From assembly GCA_024397995.1 (NCBI GenBank), contig CP073746.1, positions 1,364,001 to 1,428,000 on the forward strand: a stretch of 64,000 bases of DNA, given 5' to 3'. This document shows, one piece after another, positions 52,031-61,390 of this stretch. The notes beneath the pieces were generated by a model. The model was not told where the DNA came from and did not search any database. It saw only the letters and a list, made by a program, of their open reading frames with translations. The stretch is from a bacterium SCSIO 12827 (GTDB lineage: Bacteria > Pseudomonadota > Alphaproteobacteria > Rhodospirillales > Casp-alpha2). The position numbers and the translations under genes were made by a program. Position 1 is the stretch's first letter, and each line of letters begins with the position of its first letter.

Positions 52031-52189
52031 TGGAACCTTGCCTTTCCGGGGTGATCGAGATGGGCAGTTCGAATTTGCTTCTCATATCGCGTGGGGCGGG
52101 CAGGGGCAAGGCAAACCCGGGCTGACGCCAGTTGCGAATCTTGCCCGTCGCCCGGTTTGCCGCCATAAGAATGCGGTCGGGAGGACATC

Positions 52190-52738
52190 ATGAGCGACGA
52201 TAACGACGCAGCACCGGAGCTTACACCGGAGGCCGCCGAACGCCATGTTGAGCGGGGCATGGTATTAGCTGACCGCATGGATCTGGACGGGGCGCTTGCC
52301 GATTTCGCCGCCGTTGAGGCCGCTTTGCGGTTTTCCCACGATCCGGCGGCGCGTGTGCAATGGGCACGATCTCTTAATGGCCTCGGGTTCATCGATCTGA
52401 TGGATGCCAAGACGGCGCGGGCGGCGGTTTCGGAACTGGATCAAGAGACCGAACGGGCAGTTCGCTGGGGGCTGAAACAGGCGCTTGCGCGGTTCGATCA
52501 ATCTCTCGCAATTCAGGCTGAACCTGCCTATCGAGCCGATGCGGCAGGTAACAGGGCCTACGCCTTGGCCTTGCTGGGGCGCACCAATGATGCGCGGGAG
52601 GCCTTCCGCCGTCTGTTCACGGAAGGTGGGCGCGATGCCTATGACGGCCAGGTGCGGGATATGGAACGCCACGCGATCCCTGAGGACCGGGCGGTCCGGC
52701 GGTTAATCGACGAAATCTGGGAGGAAATTGCAGAATGA
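52190..52738 (+). CDS. Small TPR-like hypothetical protein
   Basis: 182 residues, largely helical with weak TPR-like repeats (HVERGMVLADRMDLDGALADFAAVEAAL; AYRADAAGNRAYALALLGRTNDAREAFRRL). No signal or membrane part. GGAGG precedes the ATG. Its stop overlaps the CitE-like gene start by 4 bases (ATGA), so the pair is likely coexpressed. Function unknown. Confidence 0.76.
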   Translation: MSDDNDAAPELTPEAAERHVERGMVLADRMDLDGALADFAAVEAALRFSHDPAARVQWARSLNGLGFIDLMDAKTARAAVSELDQETERAVRWGLKQALARFDQSLAIQAEPAYRADAAGNRAYALALLGRTNDAREAFRRLFTEGGRDAYDGQVRDMERHAIPEDRAVRRLIDEIWEEIAE

Positions 52739-53583
52739 CATTACGGCGAAGCGTGCTGTTTTATCCGGCGCTGAGTGTGGAACGTTGGGACGAGGCCATG
52801 GGCTCGGGGGCCGATATGGTCGTGTTCGATCTGGAGGATGGCACCGTGCCCGCCCGCCGGGCCGAAGCCCGCGTCGCCGTACTGCCGCTGTATGCCGGGC
52901 AACGCAAGGAAGGCCAGCCGCTGCGCCTGCTCAGGGTCAACAACCCGCGCACGGAGGACGGCCTGCGCGATCTTCTGGCCGTGGTTGACTGCGCCGATGC
53001 GCCGGACGGCCTGATCCTGCCCAAGATCGAACACGCGGAGGAAGTGCGCTGGGTCGCGGACGTCCTGCGCCCGCGCCATCCCAATCTGGAACTCGTGGTG
53101 CTGATCGAAAGCCCGCGCGGGATCAAGAACGCCATGGAAATCGCCTGTTCGACCGCCGGGCGGGACGGCCCTCAAATCACTTGTCTGTTCTTGGGTACGG
53201 CGGACTTTTCCGCCTCCATCGGCTCGGACCTGGGATGGGACGCGCTGGCCCATGCGCGGGCGGAAACGGTCCTGGCGGCGCAGGAAGCCGGGATCGATGC
53301 CATGGATGGCGTGTGGTTCGACCCGTCGGACGAAGCAGGGTTGATCGATGAGGCCGGGCGCATTGCAGCCATGGGCTTCACGGGAAAGGCGTCCTATGAC
53401 CAAGTCCAGATCCCGCATATCCACGCGGCATTCACGCCAACCCCGGCGCAGGTCGATTGGGCGGAACGGGTGCTGACCGCCGCCGCCGCCGATCCCTTAG
53501 GCACGGCCCGCGTCGACGGAAAGATGGTCAATGAATCCATCGCCCGCCGCGCCCGGCGTATTCTTGATCGCCGACCGGCGTAG
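52735..53583 (+). CDS. CitE/HpcH-family aldolase or lyase
   Basis: 282 residues of the HpcH/HpaI (citrate lyase beta-like) family: RRSVLFYPALSVERW, VVFDLEDGTVPARR (metal-linked acid residues), LPKIEHAEEVRWV and LVVLIESPRGIKNA, with TADFSASIGSDLGW. These enzymes cleave or form C-C bonds of CoA-linked or free dicarboxylates with Mg2+. Substrate unknown. No alpha or gamma citrate lyase genes are near, so citrate lyase proper is unlikely. Confidence 0.85.
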   Translation: MTLRRSVLFYPALSVERWDEAMGSGADMVVFDLEDGTVPARRAEARVAVLPLYAGQRKEGQPLRLLRVNNPRTEDGLRDLLAVVDCADAPDGLILPKIEHAEEVRWVADVLRPRHPNLELVVLIESPRGIKNAMEIACSTAGRDGPQITCLFLGTADFSASIGSDLGWDALAHARAETVLAAQEAGIDAMDGVWFDPSDEAGLIDEAGRIAAMGFTGKASYDQVQIPHIHAAFTPTPAQVDWAERVLTAAAADPLGTARVDGKMVNESIARRARRILDRRPA

Positions 53584-53644
53584 GCTAATCTCCGGGGCAG
53601 TGTTCTTGGCCCTCTGGACGGGGGTTAAGGGACGCGATGCTGAC

Positions 53645-54658
53645 CTACTTCAGGTATTTTCCAAAGGTGTCCGACGCCCGCCCGCATCGGCTGGCCGGAT
53701 GGTCTCTTGTATCCATGGGGATCGCCAGGAGAATGCGTGTGACCACAGGGGTTTCGAGCCTGGAATTCAAGATGGGTCCGACACGCCGCGCAACGCCCGC
53801 AAGAACCTGTTCGTCGAACACCTCGATATCCTGGAACGCCTTGCTGAGTTCCACGTTCAGGATACTCAGGATATAGGGAAATTGCCGGCATACGTCGGAA
53901 ACGGCGCGTTCGTCCGTGATGAAGATAAAGGGCATGACGTGGGTCGGGCCGCGCTTCCACTTACCCAAGCTGCGCGGAAGGGTGACGTGACGTAGAACGA
54001 TCGCCACGGGTGCGATCGTGGTGTCGCGCACCGTCGGGGTAAATGCGGGCAGGGGCATGTCCTGCTGGGATGGCTTGGTCTTTGGCGTGTCCGCGACGTC
54101 TTTTTGTGGATCGGCGGGGCCCTGGCCGGCCGCATGCTCTGTGCGGTCAATATTTTCAGTCGTCGGGGCACCGCCGATGGCCAGGGCCGCGATCACACCG
54201 ATCAACAGGACCGTCAGGACGAGGCCCAGGCCAATGAAGTATTTGGGGTTCTTGAAAAGAAGGTAGATGGTGTTTTGCGCAGATGCCGAACCGGCCGCGC
54301 TGCGCCGGTTCTTTCGGCGTTTCTTTCTTTTCTTGTCGGCCAGATAGGCCTGGGCCATTTCCTGCCGCTGAACCTTGATTTGGCGCAGCATGGCGATGGC
54401 GGCATCCGATGGGACGGCGCCACCCGATTGGGCCAGCAGGTCGTCAAGTTGCCGGATTAATTGTGCAACCTGAAGCTCGTCGTCATCCCGGGTGAACAAC
54501 TGCCGGATCACGATCATCATGCAGGCGCGCAGATTTTCCGACGTTTGGGCGGTGCGGATCACCGAAACCAAACCCTGATCGGGGTCTTCGAAGACTTTTT
54601 CCCAATCGGTGACGCCGTCCGGCGTTTGCGGAAAGGCCGGTTTGTTCGTCTCAGCCAT
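53645..54658 (-). CDS. Single-pass membrane protein of unknown function
   Basis: 337 residues from ATG 54658; ATG 54664 is a close alternative. The N-terminal ~130 residues are helical (RTAQTSENLRACMMIVIRQL), then a basic stretch KKRKKRRKNRR and one membrane segment (YFIGLGLVLTVLLIGVIAAL, about 158-177). A proline-rich linker leads to a C-terminal domain ending near VTRILLAIPMD. The arrangement (basic patch, one helix, soluble outer part) recalls FliL-like stator proteins, but the match is weak. It is 81 bases after mlaF on the same strand. Confidence 0.68.
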   Translation of the reverse strand: MAETNKPAFPQTPDGVTDWEKVFEDPDQGLVSVIRTAQTSENLRACMMIVIRQLFTRDDDELQVAQLIRQLDDLLAQSGGAVPSDAAIAMLRQIKVQRQEMAQAYLADKKRKKRRKNRRSAAGSASAQNTIYLLFKNPKYFIGLGLVLTVLLIGVIAALAIGGAPTTENIDRTEHAAGQGPADPQKDVADTPKTKPSQQDMPLPAFTPTVRDTTIAPVAIVLRHVTLPRSLGKWKRGPTHVMPFIFITDERAVSDVCRQFPYILSILNVELSKAFQDIEVFDEQVLAGVARRVGPILNSRLETPVVTRILLAIPMDTRDHPASRCGRASDTFGKYLK

Positions 54659-54739
54659 TTTCATCACATTCTTTTTCAGGTGTGATGCCCATAAGACAGG
54701 CAAGCATTCCCCAACCATCTAATTGGGGACGGGAAATTC

Positions 54740-55510
54740 TCAGGCCCGCACCTGCATCTTGATCGGCCCGTCGACGCGGCCATGGACGAACTGGTCGACG
54801 ACCGGATTGGCCGCCGCTTCGGCGGAATCCGGGTCACCTGCCCAGACGATCCTGCCCTGGTACAGCATGGCGATGCGGTCGCCGATCTTGCGCGCGGATT
54901 CCATGTCATGAGAGATCGACAGTGCGGTCGCCCCGACCTCGCGGTTCACGTGGACGATCAGTTCGGTGATCATGTCGGCCATGATCGGGTCCAGCCCCGT
55001 CGTCGGTTCGTCGAAGAAGATGATTTCAGGGTCCGTGGCGATGGCGCGGGCAAGACCCACGCGTTTCTGCATGCCGATGGACAGGTCCGATGGCGAGGCG
55101 TCGGCCAGATGCGGCTTGAGGCCGACCAGGGCAAGCTTCTTCAGGGCGATCTCGCGGGCTTCGTCGCGCCCGCATTGCTTCCGCGACAGCAGCCCGAAGG
55201 CGACATTTTCCCACACGGGCAGGGAATCGAACAAGGCGCCGCCCTGAAACAGCATGCCGACCTGGCGGTTGACCTGGTCGCGTTCCGAGGTCGAAAGGCC
55301 CGTCACTTCACGGCCGTCGATTTTGATGGACCCCGCATCGGGCCGCAGCAGGCCCAGGATGCACTTCAGGGTCACCGACTTGCCCGTGCCCGAACCGCCG
55401 ATGATGACCACGCTTTCGCCGCGGGCGATGTCCAGATCGATCCCGGTCAGAACCTTCTTGGGCCCGAAGGCCTTGGTCACGCCACGCAATTGGATTTTCG
55501 GCTCGGCCAT
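54740..55510 (-). CDS. mlaF: ABC transporter ATP-binding protein MlaF-like
   Basis: 256 residues: Walker A IGGSGTGKSVTLK, signature LSIGMQKRVGLARAI, Walker B IIFFDEPTTGLDP and the switch histidine in SISHDME. This matches MlaF/Ttg2A-type ATPases that power phospholipid (Mla) transport between membranes. It lies next to its permease gene mlaE. The MlaD (MCE-domain) component is absent from the immediate neighbourhood; the next minus-strand gene is the unknown membrane protein. Confidence 0.9.
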   Translation of the reverse strand: MAEPKIQLRGVTKAFGPKKVLTGIDLDIARGESVVIIGGSGTGKSVTLKCILGLLRPDAGSIKIDGREVTGLSTSERDQVNRQVGMLFQGGALFDSLPVWENVAFGLLSRKQCGRDEAREIALKKLALVGLKPHLADASPSDLSIGMQKRVGLARAIATDPEIIFFDEPTTGLDPIMADMITELIVHVNREVGATALSISHDMESARKIGDRIAMLYQGRIVWAGDPDSAEAAANPVVDQFVHGRVDGPIKMQVRA

Positions 55511-55520
55511 GATGCCCGCC

Positions 55521-56294
55521 TTACAAGCCGAAGAACGCTTCGGTCAGGATGTAGTTGAAGCAGAGGATAAGGATCGAGGCCGAGACCACGGAATTGGTCG
55601 TCGCCGCCCCCACGCCCTGGGCGCCGCCCTTGGAATAATAGCCGTGGTAGCAGCCCATCAATGCCACCAGGAAGCCGAACACCGACGCCTTCACAAGGCC
55701 GGAGATGACGTCCAGCGGCTCCAGGAAGTCCCAGGTGTTCTGCAGGTAGATGGCCGGATTGAAGCCCAGCTTATAAACGGCGACCAGGAAGCCACCGAAC
55801 ACGCCGATGATGTCGGCGACGAAAATCAGGATCGGCAGCATGATCACGCCGGCGATGATGCGCGGCACCACCAGATATTTGATGGCGTTAGTGGACAAGG
55901 TGGTCAGTGCGTCGATTTGTTCGGTCACCCGCATGGTGCCGATTTCGGCCGCCATGGAAGCCCCAACGCGCCCGGCGATCATCAGGCCACCCAACACGGG
56001 GGCCAGTTCGCGGGTCACGGACAGCACGACCACGTTGGCGATGGCGCCCTCGGCCGAGAAGCGGGCGAAGCCGGTATAGCTTTGCAGCGCCAGCACCATG
56101 CCCGCGAAGATCGCCGTCAGGCCGACCACGGGCAGGGAGAAATACCCGATCTCGATCATCTGGCGGATCATGATGCGGGGGTAATAGGGGGGCAGGAAGC
56201 AATGGGTGACCGCAGTGGTGGCAAACATGATCAACCGCCCTGCGGCGCCGAGAAAGGCCAGGAAGACCCGGCCGATGGCTTGCAGAAGCTTCAT
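55521..56294 (-). CDS. mlaE: Phospholipid ABC permease MlaE-like
   Basis: 257 residues with about five to six membrane segments and the MlaE/Ttg2B conserved core (VTRELAPVLGGLMIAGRVGASMAAEIGTMRVTEQIDAL). It is the permease of the Mla system that maintains outer membrane lipid asymmetry. It lies 5 bases after alr and 10 before mlaF, suggesting one transcript. Confidence 0.92.
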   Translation of the reverse strand: MKLLQAIGRVFLAFLGAAGRLIMFATTAVTHCFLPPYYPRIMIRQMIEIGYFSLPVVGLTAIFAGMVLALQSYTGFARFSAEGAIANVVVLSVTRELAPVLGGLMIAGRVGASMAAEIGTMRVTEQIDALTTLSTNAIKYLVVPRIIAGVIMLPILIFVADIIGVFGGFLVAVYKLGFNPAIYLQNTWDFLEPLDVISGLVKASVFGFLVALMGCYHGYYSKGGAQGVGAATTNSVVSASILILCFNYILTEAFFGL

Positions 56295-56299
56295 CGTGG

Positions 56300-57436
56300 C
56301 TAGGCCGCGCCGCCCGCGTAAACGCGGTGGTATCGATGGCCGAGCGAGGTCAGAATTTCATAGCCGATGGTACCGGCCTGGGCGGCCAGGTCGTCGACCG
56401 TGTGATGCTGGCCGATCAGGTCGACCGTCATGCCGGGCCGGCATTGGGCCTCGGGGACGGTTGTCACGTCGATGGTGATGAGATCCATGGATACCCGTCC
56501 CACTAGGGGCGCCTCGTAGTCCCCGATATACGCCGTCGCCCGGTTGCCGAGGGAACGGAGATAGCCGTCCGCATAGCCCACGGGCAGGGTCGCGATGCGG
56601 GAAGGGCCCGCGATCCGGTGGGTGGCACCGTAGCCAACGGTCTCGGTACTGTCAACGTCCCGAACTTGCAGGATTTTTGCTTTTAGACGAACGACTTGCG
56701 CCATGGGATTGGGGCTGCCGGGGGTTGGGTTGACGCCGTAGAGGGCGACCCCCGGACGGGCCAGATCGAAGTGATAATCGGGTCCCAGGAACACGCCTGA
56801 TGAATTGGCGAAGGACGCCCGTCCCATGGGCAGATGCGTTCGTGCGCTCCGGAACAGGGCAAGCTGCTCTGCATTCTGCGGGCTGTCTTCGTCGGCGGAG
56901 GCGAGATGGCTCATCACGGTTTGGATGTCGAGACCGTCGAGCAGGGAGGGGTCGGCTACTACGCGGGCAAATTCATGCCGGTCCAGGCCCAGGCGGCACA
57001 TGCCGGTATCGACATGCAGGACACAGGGCAGGAGCTGTCCTACCTTGGCGCAGAAGGCGCGCCAGCGCGCGACATCGTCCAGGCAATTGAGGGCGGGGAC
57101 CAGATTGTGTTCCAGGAACGCTGCTTCGGCCCCTGCATGGGCCCCATTCAGGACATGGATGCGGGCGTCGGCCAAATGCCTGCGCAGGGCCACGCCTTCG
57201 TCCGCATGGGCGACGAAAAAGTCGCGGGCCCCTGCCGTCCACAGCGCCGTGGCCGCCGGGCCGATGCCGATGCCATAGGCATCCGCTTTGACCACGGCCG
57301 CCGCCGTGGCGCCGTCGGTAAGCCTACTTGAAATGAGTCGGTAATTGGCTTGAAGGGCGGCCAGGTCGACGGTCAATACAGCGCCGGCCAGATGCGCATC
57401 GACGCCGCCGGATTGCTGTTCGTCAGTCTTCGCCAT
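56300..57436 (-). CDS. alr: Alanine racemase
   Basis: 378 residues. The PLP lysine is in AAVVKADAYGIG, and the catalytic tyrosine region reads VGYGATHRIAG. D-alanine is needed for peptidoglycan. Its start overlaps the dnaB stop by 14 bases. This dnaB-alr order is common in alphaproteobacteria. The final residues (GTIGYEILTSLGHRYHRVYAGG) are typical. Confidence 0.93.
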   Translation of the reverse strand: MAKTDEQQSGGVDAHLAGAVLTVDLAALQANYRLISSRLTDGATAAAVVKADAYGIGIGPAATALWTAGARDFFVAHADEGVALRRHLADARIHVLNGAHAGAEAAFLEHNLVPALNCLDDVARWRAFCAKVGQLLPCVLHVDTGMCRLGLDRHEFARVVADPSLLDGLDIQTVMSHLASADEDSPQNAEQLALFRSARTHLPMGRASFANSSGVFLGPDYHFDLARPGVALYGVNPTPGSPNPMAQVVRLKAKILQVRDVDSTETVGYGATHRIAGPSRIATLPVGYADGYLRSLGNRATAYIGDYEAPLVGRVSMDLITIDVTTVPEAQCRPGMTVDLIGQHHTVDDLAAQAGTIGYEILTSLGHRYHRVYAGGAA

Positions 57437-59003
57437 GGAAGCGCTGGCGGTAGGGGTGGTCCTTCGACAGGTTGCCGAACCGCGTGAAGGCGCCGTTGAA
57501 GTGCATGGGCACGTTGCCGATGGGGCCGTGGCGCTGCTTGGCGACGATCACTTCGGCGACCTGATGGATATCCTGCAAGGCGCCTTCCCAGCGCTCCAGA
57601 CGTTCGACCAGCTTGCCGTCGTCTTCGTCGGCGCGGCGCGACGGCTTCTTGCGCTCCATGTAATATTCTTCGCGGTAGATGAACATGACCACGTCGGCGT
57701 CCTGTTCGATGGAACCCGATTCACGCAAATCGGCGAGCTGCGGACGGGGCGGGTCGCGCTGTTCGACCGTTCGCGACAGCTGCGACAGAGCCAGCACGGG
57801 AACTTCCAGTTCCTTGGCCAGGGTCTTCAGGCCCCGGGTGATTTCCGACACTTCCTGGACGCGGCCATCGCTGCGGCTGGTCGAGCTGCCGGACACCAGC
57901 TGAAGATAATCGATCACGATCAGGCCCAGGTTATGGCGGCGCTTCAGGCGCCGGGCGCGGGTGCGAAGCGCGCTGACAGTCAACGCCGGGGTGTCGTCGA
58001 TGAACAGCGGAATGTTGTGCAGGGTGGTCGAGGCACTGACCAGCTTGGTGAACTCGTCGTTCTCCAGAAGTCCCTTGCGGATGCGGTCGGAGCCGATTTC
58101 CGCCTGTTCCGAAAGAATACGGCTGGCCAACTGTTCGGCCGACATTTCCAGCGAGAAAAAGCCGACCACGGCCCCCTCGGCTCCCTGGGTGCGGGAATGG
58201 TTCCAGGCCACGTTGAAGGCAATGTTGGTGGCCAGGGCTGTTTTACCCATGGAAGGCCGGCCGGCCAGGATGATCAAATCCGATGAATGCAGACCGCCCA
58301 GCAGCGCGTCCATGTCGATGAAGTCGGTGGCCACACCGGCCAGCCCGCCGTCGCGTTTGTGGGCCAGTTCGGCGGAATTGATGGCGGCGACGACCGAGGA
58401 CTTGAAGTCCTGGAACCCACCTTCGTAATTGCCCGAGGTGGCAAGATCGTACAGCGCCTGTTCGGCACGCTCGATCTGGTCCGTCGCGGTCTCGTCGACC
58501 TCGCCGCCGTAGGCGCCGTTGACCACGTCCTCGCCCAGGTTGATCAGCTCGCGCCGCAGGTACAGGTCATAGACGATGCGCCCGTATTCGCGGGCGTTGA
58601 TGACGGTGACGGCGCTGGCGGCAAGGTCGGTCAGATAGGCCGGACCGCCGATTTCCGACAGGGAATTCTCGTTTTCGAAAAACCGTTTCAGGGTCACCGG
58701 GTCGGCGATCTGTCCGTGGTCGATCAGCTTTTCCGCCGCCTGATACACCCGGGCGTGCTGTTCGACGGCGAAGTGCTCCGGCTTGAGGAACTCGGCGACC
58801 TGCTCATACGCACGATTGTTGACCAGAAGCGCGCCGAGCAGCGCCTTCTCCGCATCCAGGTTGTGCGGCATGGAACGGAACCCCGCCGCCGCGCCATGGT
58901 CATGACCACCGCCCGGATCGCCATGGTGGGGCGCGCTGTCGTGGTACGGATCTTCGGGATGCGACAGGGTGTCTTCGGGGGGATCGGTGAGGGTCGTGTT
59001 CAT
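57423..59003 (-). CDS. dnaB: Replicative DNA helicase DnaB
   Basis: 526 residues from ATG 59003, where the canonical N-terminus begins; an in-frame extension upstream is unsupported. The Walker A is GRPSMGKTAL, with LVIIDYLQL-like IVIDYLQLVSGSS and LSQLSRTVEQRDPPRP in the RecA-type domain. Residues 17-42 are rich in His, Asp and Pro (DPYHDSAPHHGDPGGGHDHG), unusual for DnaB. DnaB unwinds the chromosomal fork. The downstream alr gene overlaps its end. Confidence 0.96.
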   Translation of the reverse strand: MNTTLTDPPEDTLSHPEDPYHDSAPHHGDPGGGHDHGAAAGFRSMPHNLDAEKALLGALLVNNRAYEQVAEFLKPEHFAVEQHARVYQAAEKLIDHGQIADPVTLKRFFENENSLSEIGGPAYLTDLAASAVTVINAREYGRIVYDLYLRRELINLGEDVVNGAYGGEVDETATDQIERAEQALYDLATSGNYEGGFQDFKSSVVAAINSAELAHKRDGGLAGVATDFIDMDALLGGLHSSDLIILAGRPSMGKTALATNIAFNVAWNHSRTQGAEGAVVGFFSLEMSAEQLASRILSEQAEIGSDRIRKGLLENDEFTKLVSASTTLHNIPLFIDDTPALTVSALRTRARRLKRRHNLGLIVIDYLQLVSGSSTSRSDGRVQEVSEITRGLKTLAKELEVPVLALSQLSRTVEQRDPPRPQLADLRESGSIEQDADVVMFIYREEYYMERKKPSRRADEDDGKLVERLERWEGALQDIHQVAEVIVAKQRHGPIGNVPMHFNGAFTRFGNLSKDHPYRQRFHGED

Positions 59004-59171
59004 GGCTCTGTGGTAATCCAAAGCCCGCGCGACGGGGAGAGGAATAAGGAATCGCAGGGTGGATGAAACCGCATACCCAGCGGTCGGAATGTGAGTATGG
59101 GGATGAATTGTGGGTAAATTCAAGGCGGCGGGCCGAATGCCGGGGCAGGCGCGGGCTTGGGCCTTATGGCG

Positions 59172-60416
59172 TCAGGCGGCGGCGCCGTCGCGGGTTGATG
59201 CCTTTTGCCGGCGATTCGCGCGCTTTTCCCATTCGGTAATGTAATCGCGGGTCAGCGGCAGCGCGTCGCGCTTCTTCGTTAGCTGAATCTGGAACACCAC
59301 GTTGTCCATGTTTCGGAACGAACATTCGCTGGCTGCCAGATAGTACTCCCACATGCGGCAGAAACGCTCGTCATAAAGCGCTTTGGCCTCATTACGCCGC
59401 TTGTGGAAGCGGTGGCGCCAGTGTTTCAGGGTTTCGGCGTAGTGCAGGCGCAGGATTTCCACGTCCGTGGTGATCAGGCGTGTTTGTTCGACGCTGCGCA
59501 TGACCTCGGACAGGGCCGGGACATAGCCGCCGGGGAAGATGTATTTGCGGATCCAGGGGTTGGTTGCGCGTGGAGTTTCCGATCGCCCAATGGTGTGGAT
59601 CAGCGCCACGCCGTCGTCGGTCAAAAGCTTCTTCACGGTGTTGAAGTATTCCCGGTAATGCGTGATGCCGACATGTTCGAACATGCCGACGGATACGATG
59701 CGGTCGAAGGTGCCCGTCTGTTCCCGGTAGTCGCGTAAGTGGAATTCAACCCGGTCGGACAGCCCCGCCTTTTCCGCCCGTTCCCGGGCCACGCCGAGTT
59801 GCTCCGTCGACAAGGTCAGGCCCGTGACCTGGGCCCCGAGTTCACCGGCCAGATAGATGCCCAAACCACCCCAACCGCAGCCGATGTCCAGCACCTTCAT
59901 GCCGGGTCCGATCATCAGCTTGGCCGCCAAGTGGCGCTTTTTGTTCAACTGCGCGGTATCCAGGCTGTCCTGTGGGGTCTGGAAATAGGCGCAGGAATAC
60001 TGCCGGTCCCGGTCCAGGAACAATTCGTACAACCGGCCGTTGAGGTCGTAATGATGGGCCACGTTCTTCCGTGCCCGTGACGCAGGGTTGTACTGCTGCA
60101 AGCGGCGGAAAAGCGTATCCGCGGCGGCGACCCAGGTCATCATCGGGTGTTCCCCGCTGCCATCCATATTGGCGGTGATGAAGTCTAGGAAATCGAAGAT
60201 CGTGCCGTCCTCGACTGTGAAGGTGCCGTTCATATAAGCCTCGCCCAGGTATAGGCCCGGGTTGAAGAACAGCTTCCAGTGTAGGGACGGGTCGTGGAAC
60301 CGAATGGTCAGATTGGCGCCGGGGGAACCGGAAAAGACGTGTTCACGTCCGTGGGCGTCGATGGCCGTCAACCTGCCGGTCTGAACGATATGGCGTAGAA
60401 CATGCGCGAACAACAT
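59172..60416 (-). CDS. cfa: Cyclopropane-fatty-acyl-phospholipid synthase
   Basis: 414 residues from ATG 60416, preceded by GGGGAGGTG. S-adenosylmethionine motif VLDIGCGWGGLGIYLA, with family motifs HHYDLNGRLYELFLD and SCAYFQTPQDSLDTAQ. It adds a methylene bridge to membrane unsaturated acyl chains, an acid and stationary-phase adaptation. It is inserted between rplI and dnaB, on the same strand. It consumes SAM, as do the betaine methyltransferases. Confidence 0.93.
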   Translation of the reverse strand: MLFAHVLRHIVQTGRLTAIDAHGREHVFSGSPGANLTIRFHDPSLHWKLFFNPGLYLGEAYMNGTFTVEDGTIFDFLDFITANMDGSGEHPMMTWVAAADTLFRRLQQYNPASRARKNVAHHYDLNGRLYELFLDRDRQYSCAYFQTPQDSLDTAQLNKKRHLAAKLMIGPGMKVLDIGCGWGGLGIYLAGELGAQVTGLTLSTEQLGVARERAEKAGLSDRVEFHLRDYREQTGTFDRIVSVGMFEHVGITHYREYFNTVKKLLTDDGVALIHTIGRSETPRATNPWIRKYIFPGGYVPALSEVMRSVEQTRLITTDVEILRLHYAETLKHWRHRFHKRRNEAKALYDERFCRMWEYYLAASECSFRNMDNVVFQIQLTKKRDALPLTRDYITEWEKRANRRQKASTRDGAAA

Positions 60417-60554
60417 TTCCACCTCCCCGGGGCAGGAATGTCTGTTCTTACCCCTGGGCGTTTCCCTGAAACGCAAAAGCAACCGTGGGACTTTATAATT
60501 GTTCTAAAAAATGCCGACGGAGTCAATCCGTCCTAATCCGTGGTGTCCGGGCAC

Positions 60555-60587
60555 GAAAAAAGGCGGCCCCGGTGGGACCGCCTTCTT
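60555..60587 (-). terminator. Rho-independent terminator after rplI
   Basis: On the minus strand AAGGCGG (60585-60579) pairs with CCGCCTT (60566-60560) and a T-run (60561-60556) follows. It sits about 35 bases past the rplI stop at 60617. Confidence 0.78.
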
Positions 60588-60616
60588 TCACCTGTTCCGC
60601 CGGATGGGCGGGAGGC

Positions 60617-61375
60617 TTACTTGTCTTCGTCGGCCTTTTCGGCGTCATCGCCTTCGGCTTCAGCAGCTTCGGCCGCTGCTGCGGCTTCCGCGGCAGCGGC
60701 GGCGGCAACGGCGCGGGCTTCGGCATCGGCCTTTTTCTTGGCGGCGGCTTCGGCCTCGTCAGCGGCGTCTTCGGCGGCTTCGGCGACGGCTTCGCCGGCG
60801 ACGTCTTCCTCGAACACGGCATCGGCCTGGGCTGCAACGGCTTCGGCGGCTTCGGCCGCGATGTCGGCGGCTTCCTTGGCATCATCGCCGACCAGCGCCA
60901 CGCCGGTATCGGCCTGGACTTGGGCTTCGTCCGGGGTGCGGGCGACGTTGGCGGTGATGGTCACCGTGACTTCCGGGTGCAGGCGCACGATCACGTCATG
61001 CAGGCCCAGGGTCTTGATCGGGCGGGCCAGTTCGACCTGGTGGCGGGCGACGGTGAAGCCGGCGGCTTCCAGGGACTCGGCGACGTCGCGGGCGTTGACC
61101 GAACCGTACAGTTGCCCGGCTTCGCCGGCCTGACGGATCAGGACGACCTTTTCGCCGTCCATCTTGGTCGAGACGGCTTCCGCTTCCTTGCGGTTTTCCA
61201 GGTTCTGGGCTTCGAGCTGCGCCTTCTGGGCCTCGAACACGCGCTTGTTGTCTTCGGTTGCGCGCAGGGCTTTCTTTTGGGGCAGCAGGTAATTGCGGGC
61301 AAAGCCGGCCTTGACCTTAACCACGTCGCCCATCTGGCCCAGTTTCTCGATACGTTCCAACAGGATCACGTCCAT
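60617..61375 (-). CDS. rplI: 50S ribosomal protein L9 with long acidic C-terminal extension
   Basis: 252 residues; the first ~148 are ordinary bL9 ([37 protein letters not shown]). The remaining ~100 residues are an Ala/Glu/Asp-rich repeat-like tail ([22 protein letters not shown]...), well beyond the usual 149-residue length. bL9 spans the ribosome and affects frame maintenance. Start ATG 61375. The tail could be a low-complexity expansion. Confidence 0.95.
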   Translation of the reverse strand: MDVILLERIEKLGQMGDVVKVKAGFARNYLLPQKKALRATEDNKRVFEAQKAQLEAQNLENRKEAEAVSTKMDGEKVVLIRQAGEAGQLYGSVNARDVAESLEAAGFTVARHQVELARPIKTLGLHDVIVRLHPEVTVTITANVARTPDEAQVQADTGVALVGDDAKEAADIAAEAAEAVAAQADAVFEEDVAGEAVAEAAEDAADEAEAAAKKKADAEARAVAAAAAAEAAAAAEAAEAEGDDAEKADEDK

Positions 61376-61390
61376 TGCGATCTCTCCTAC

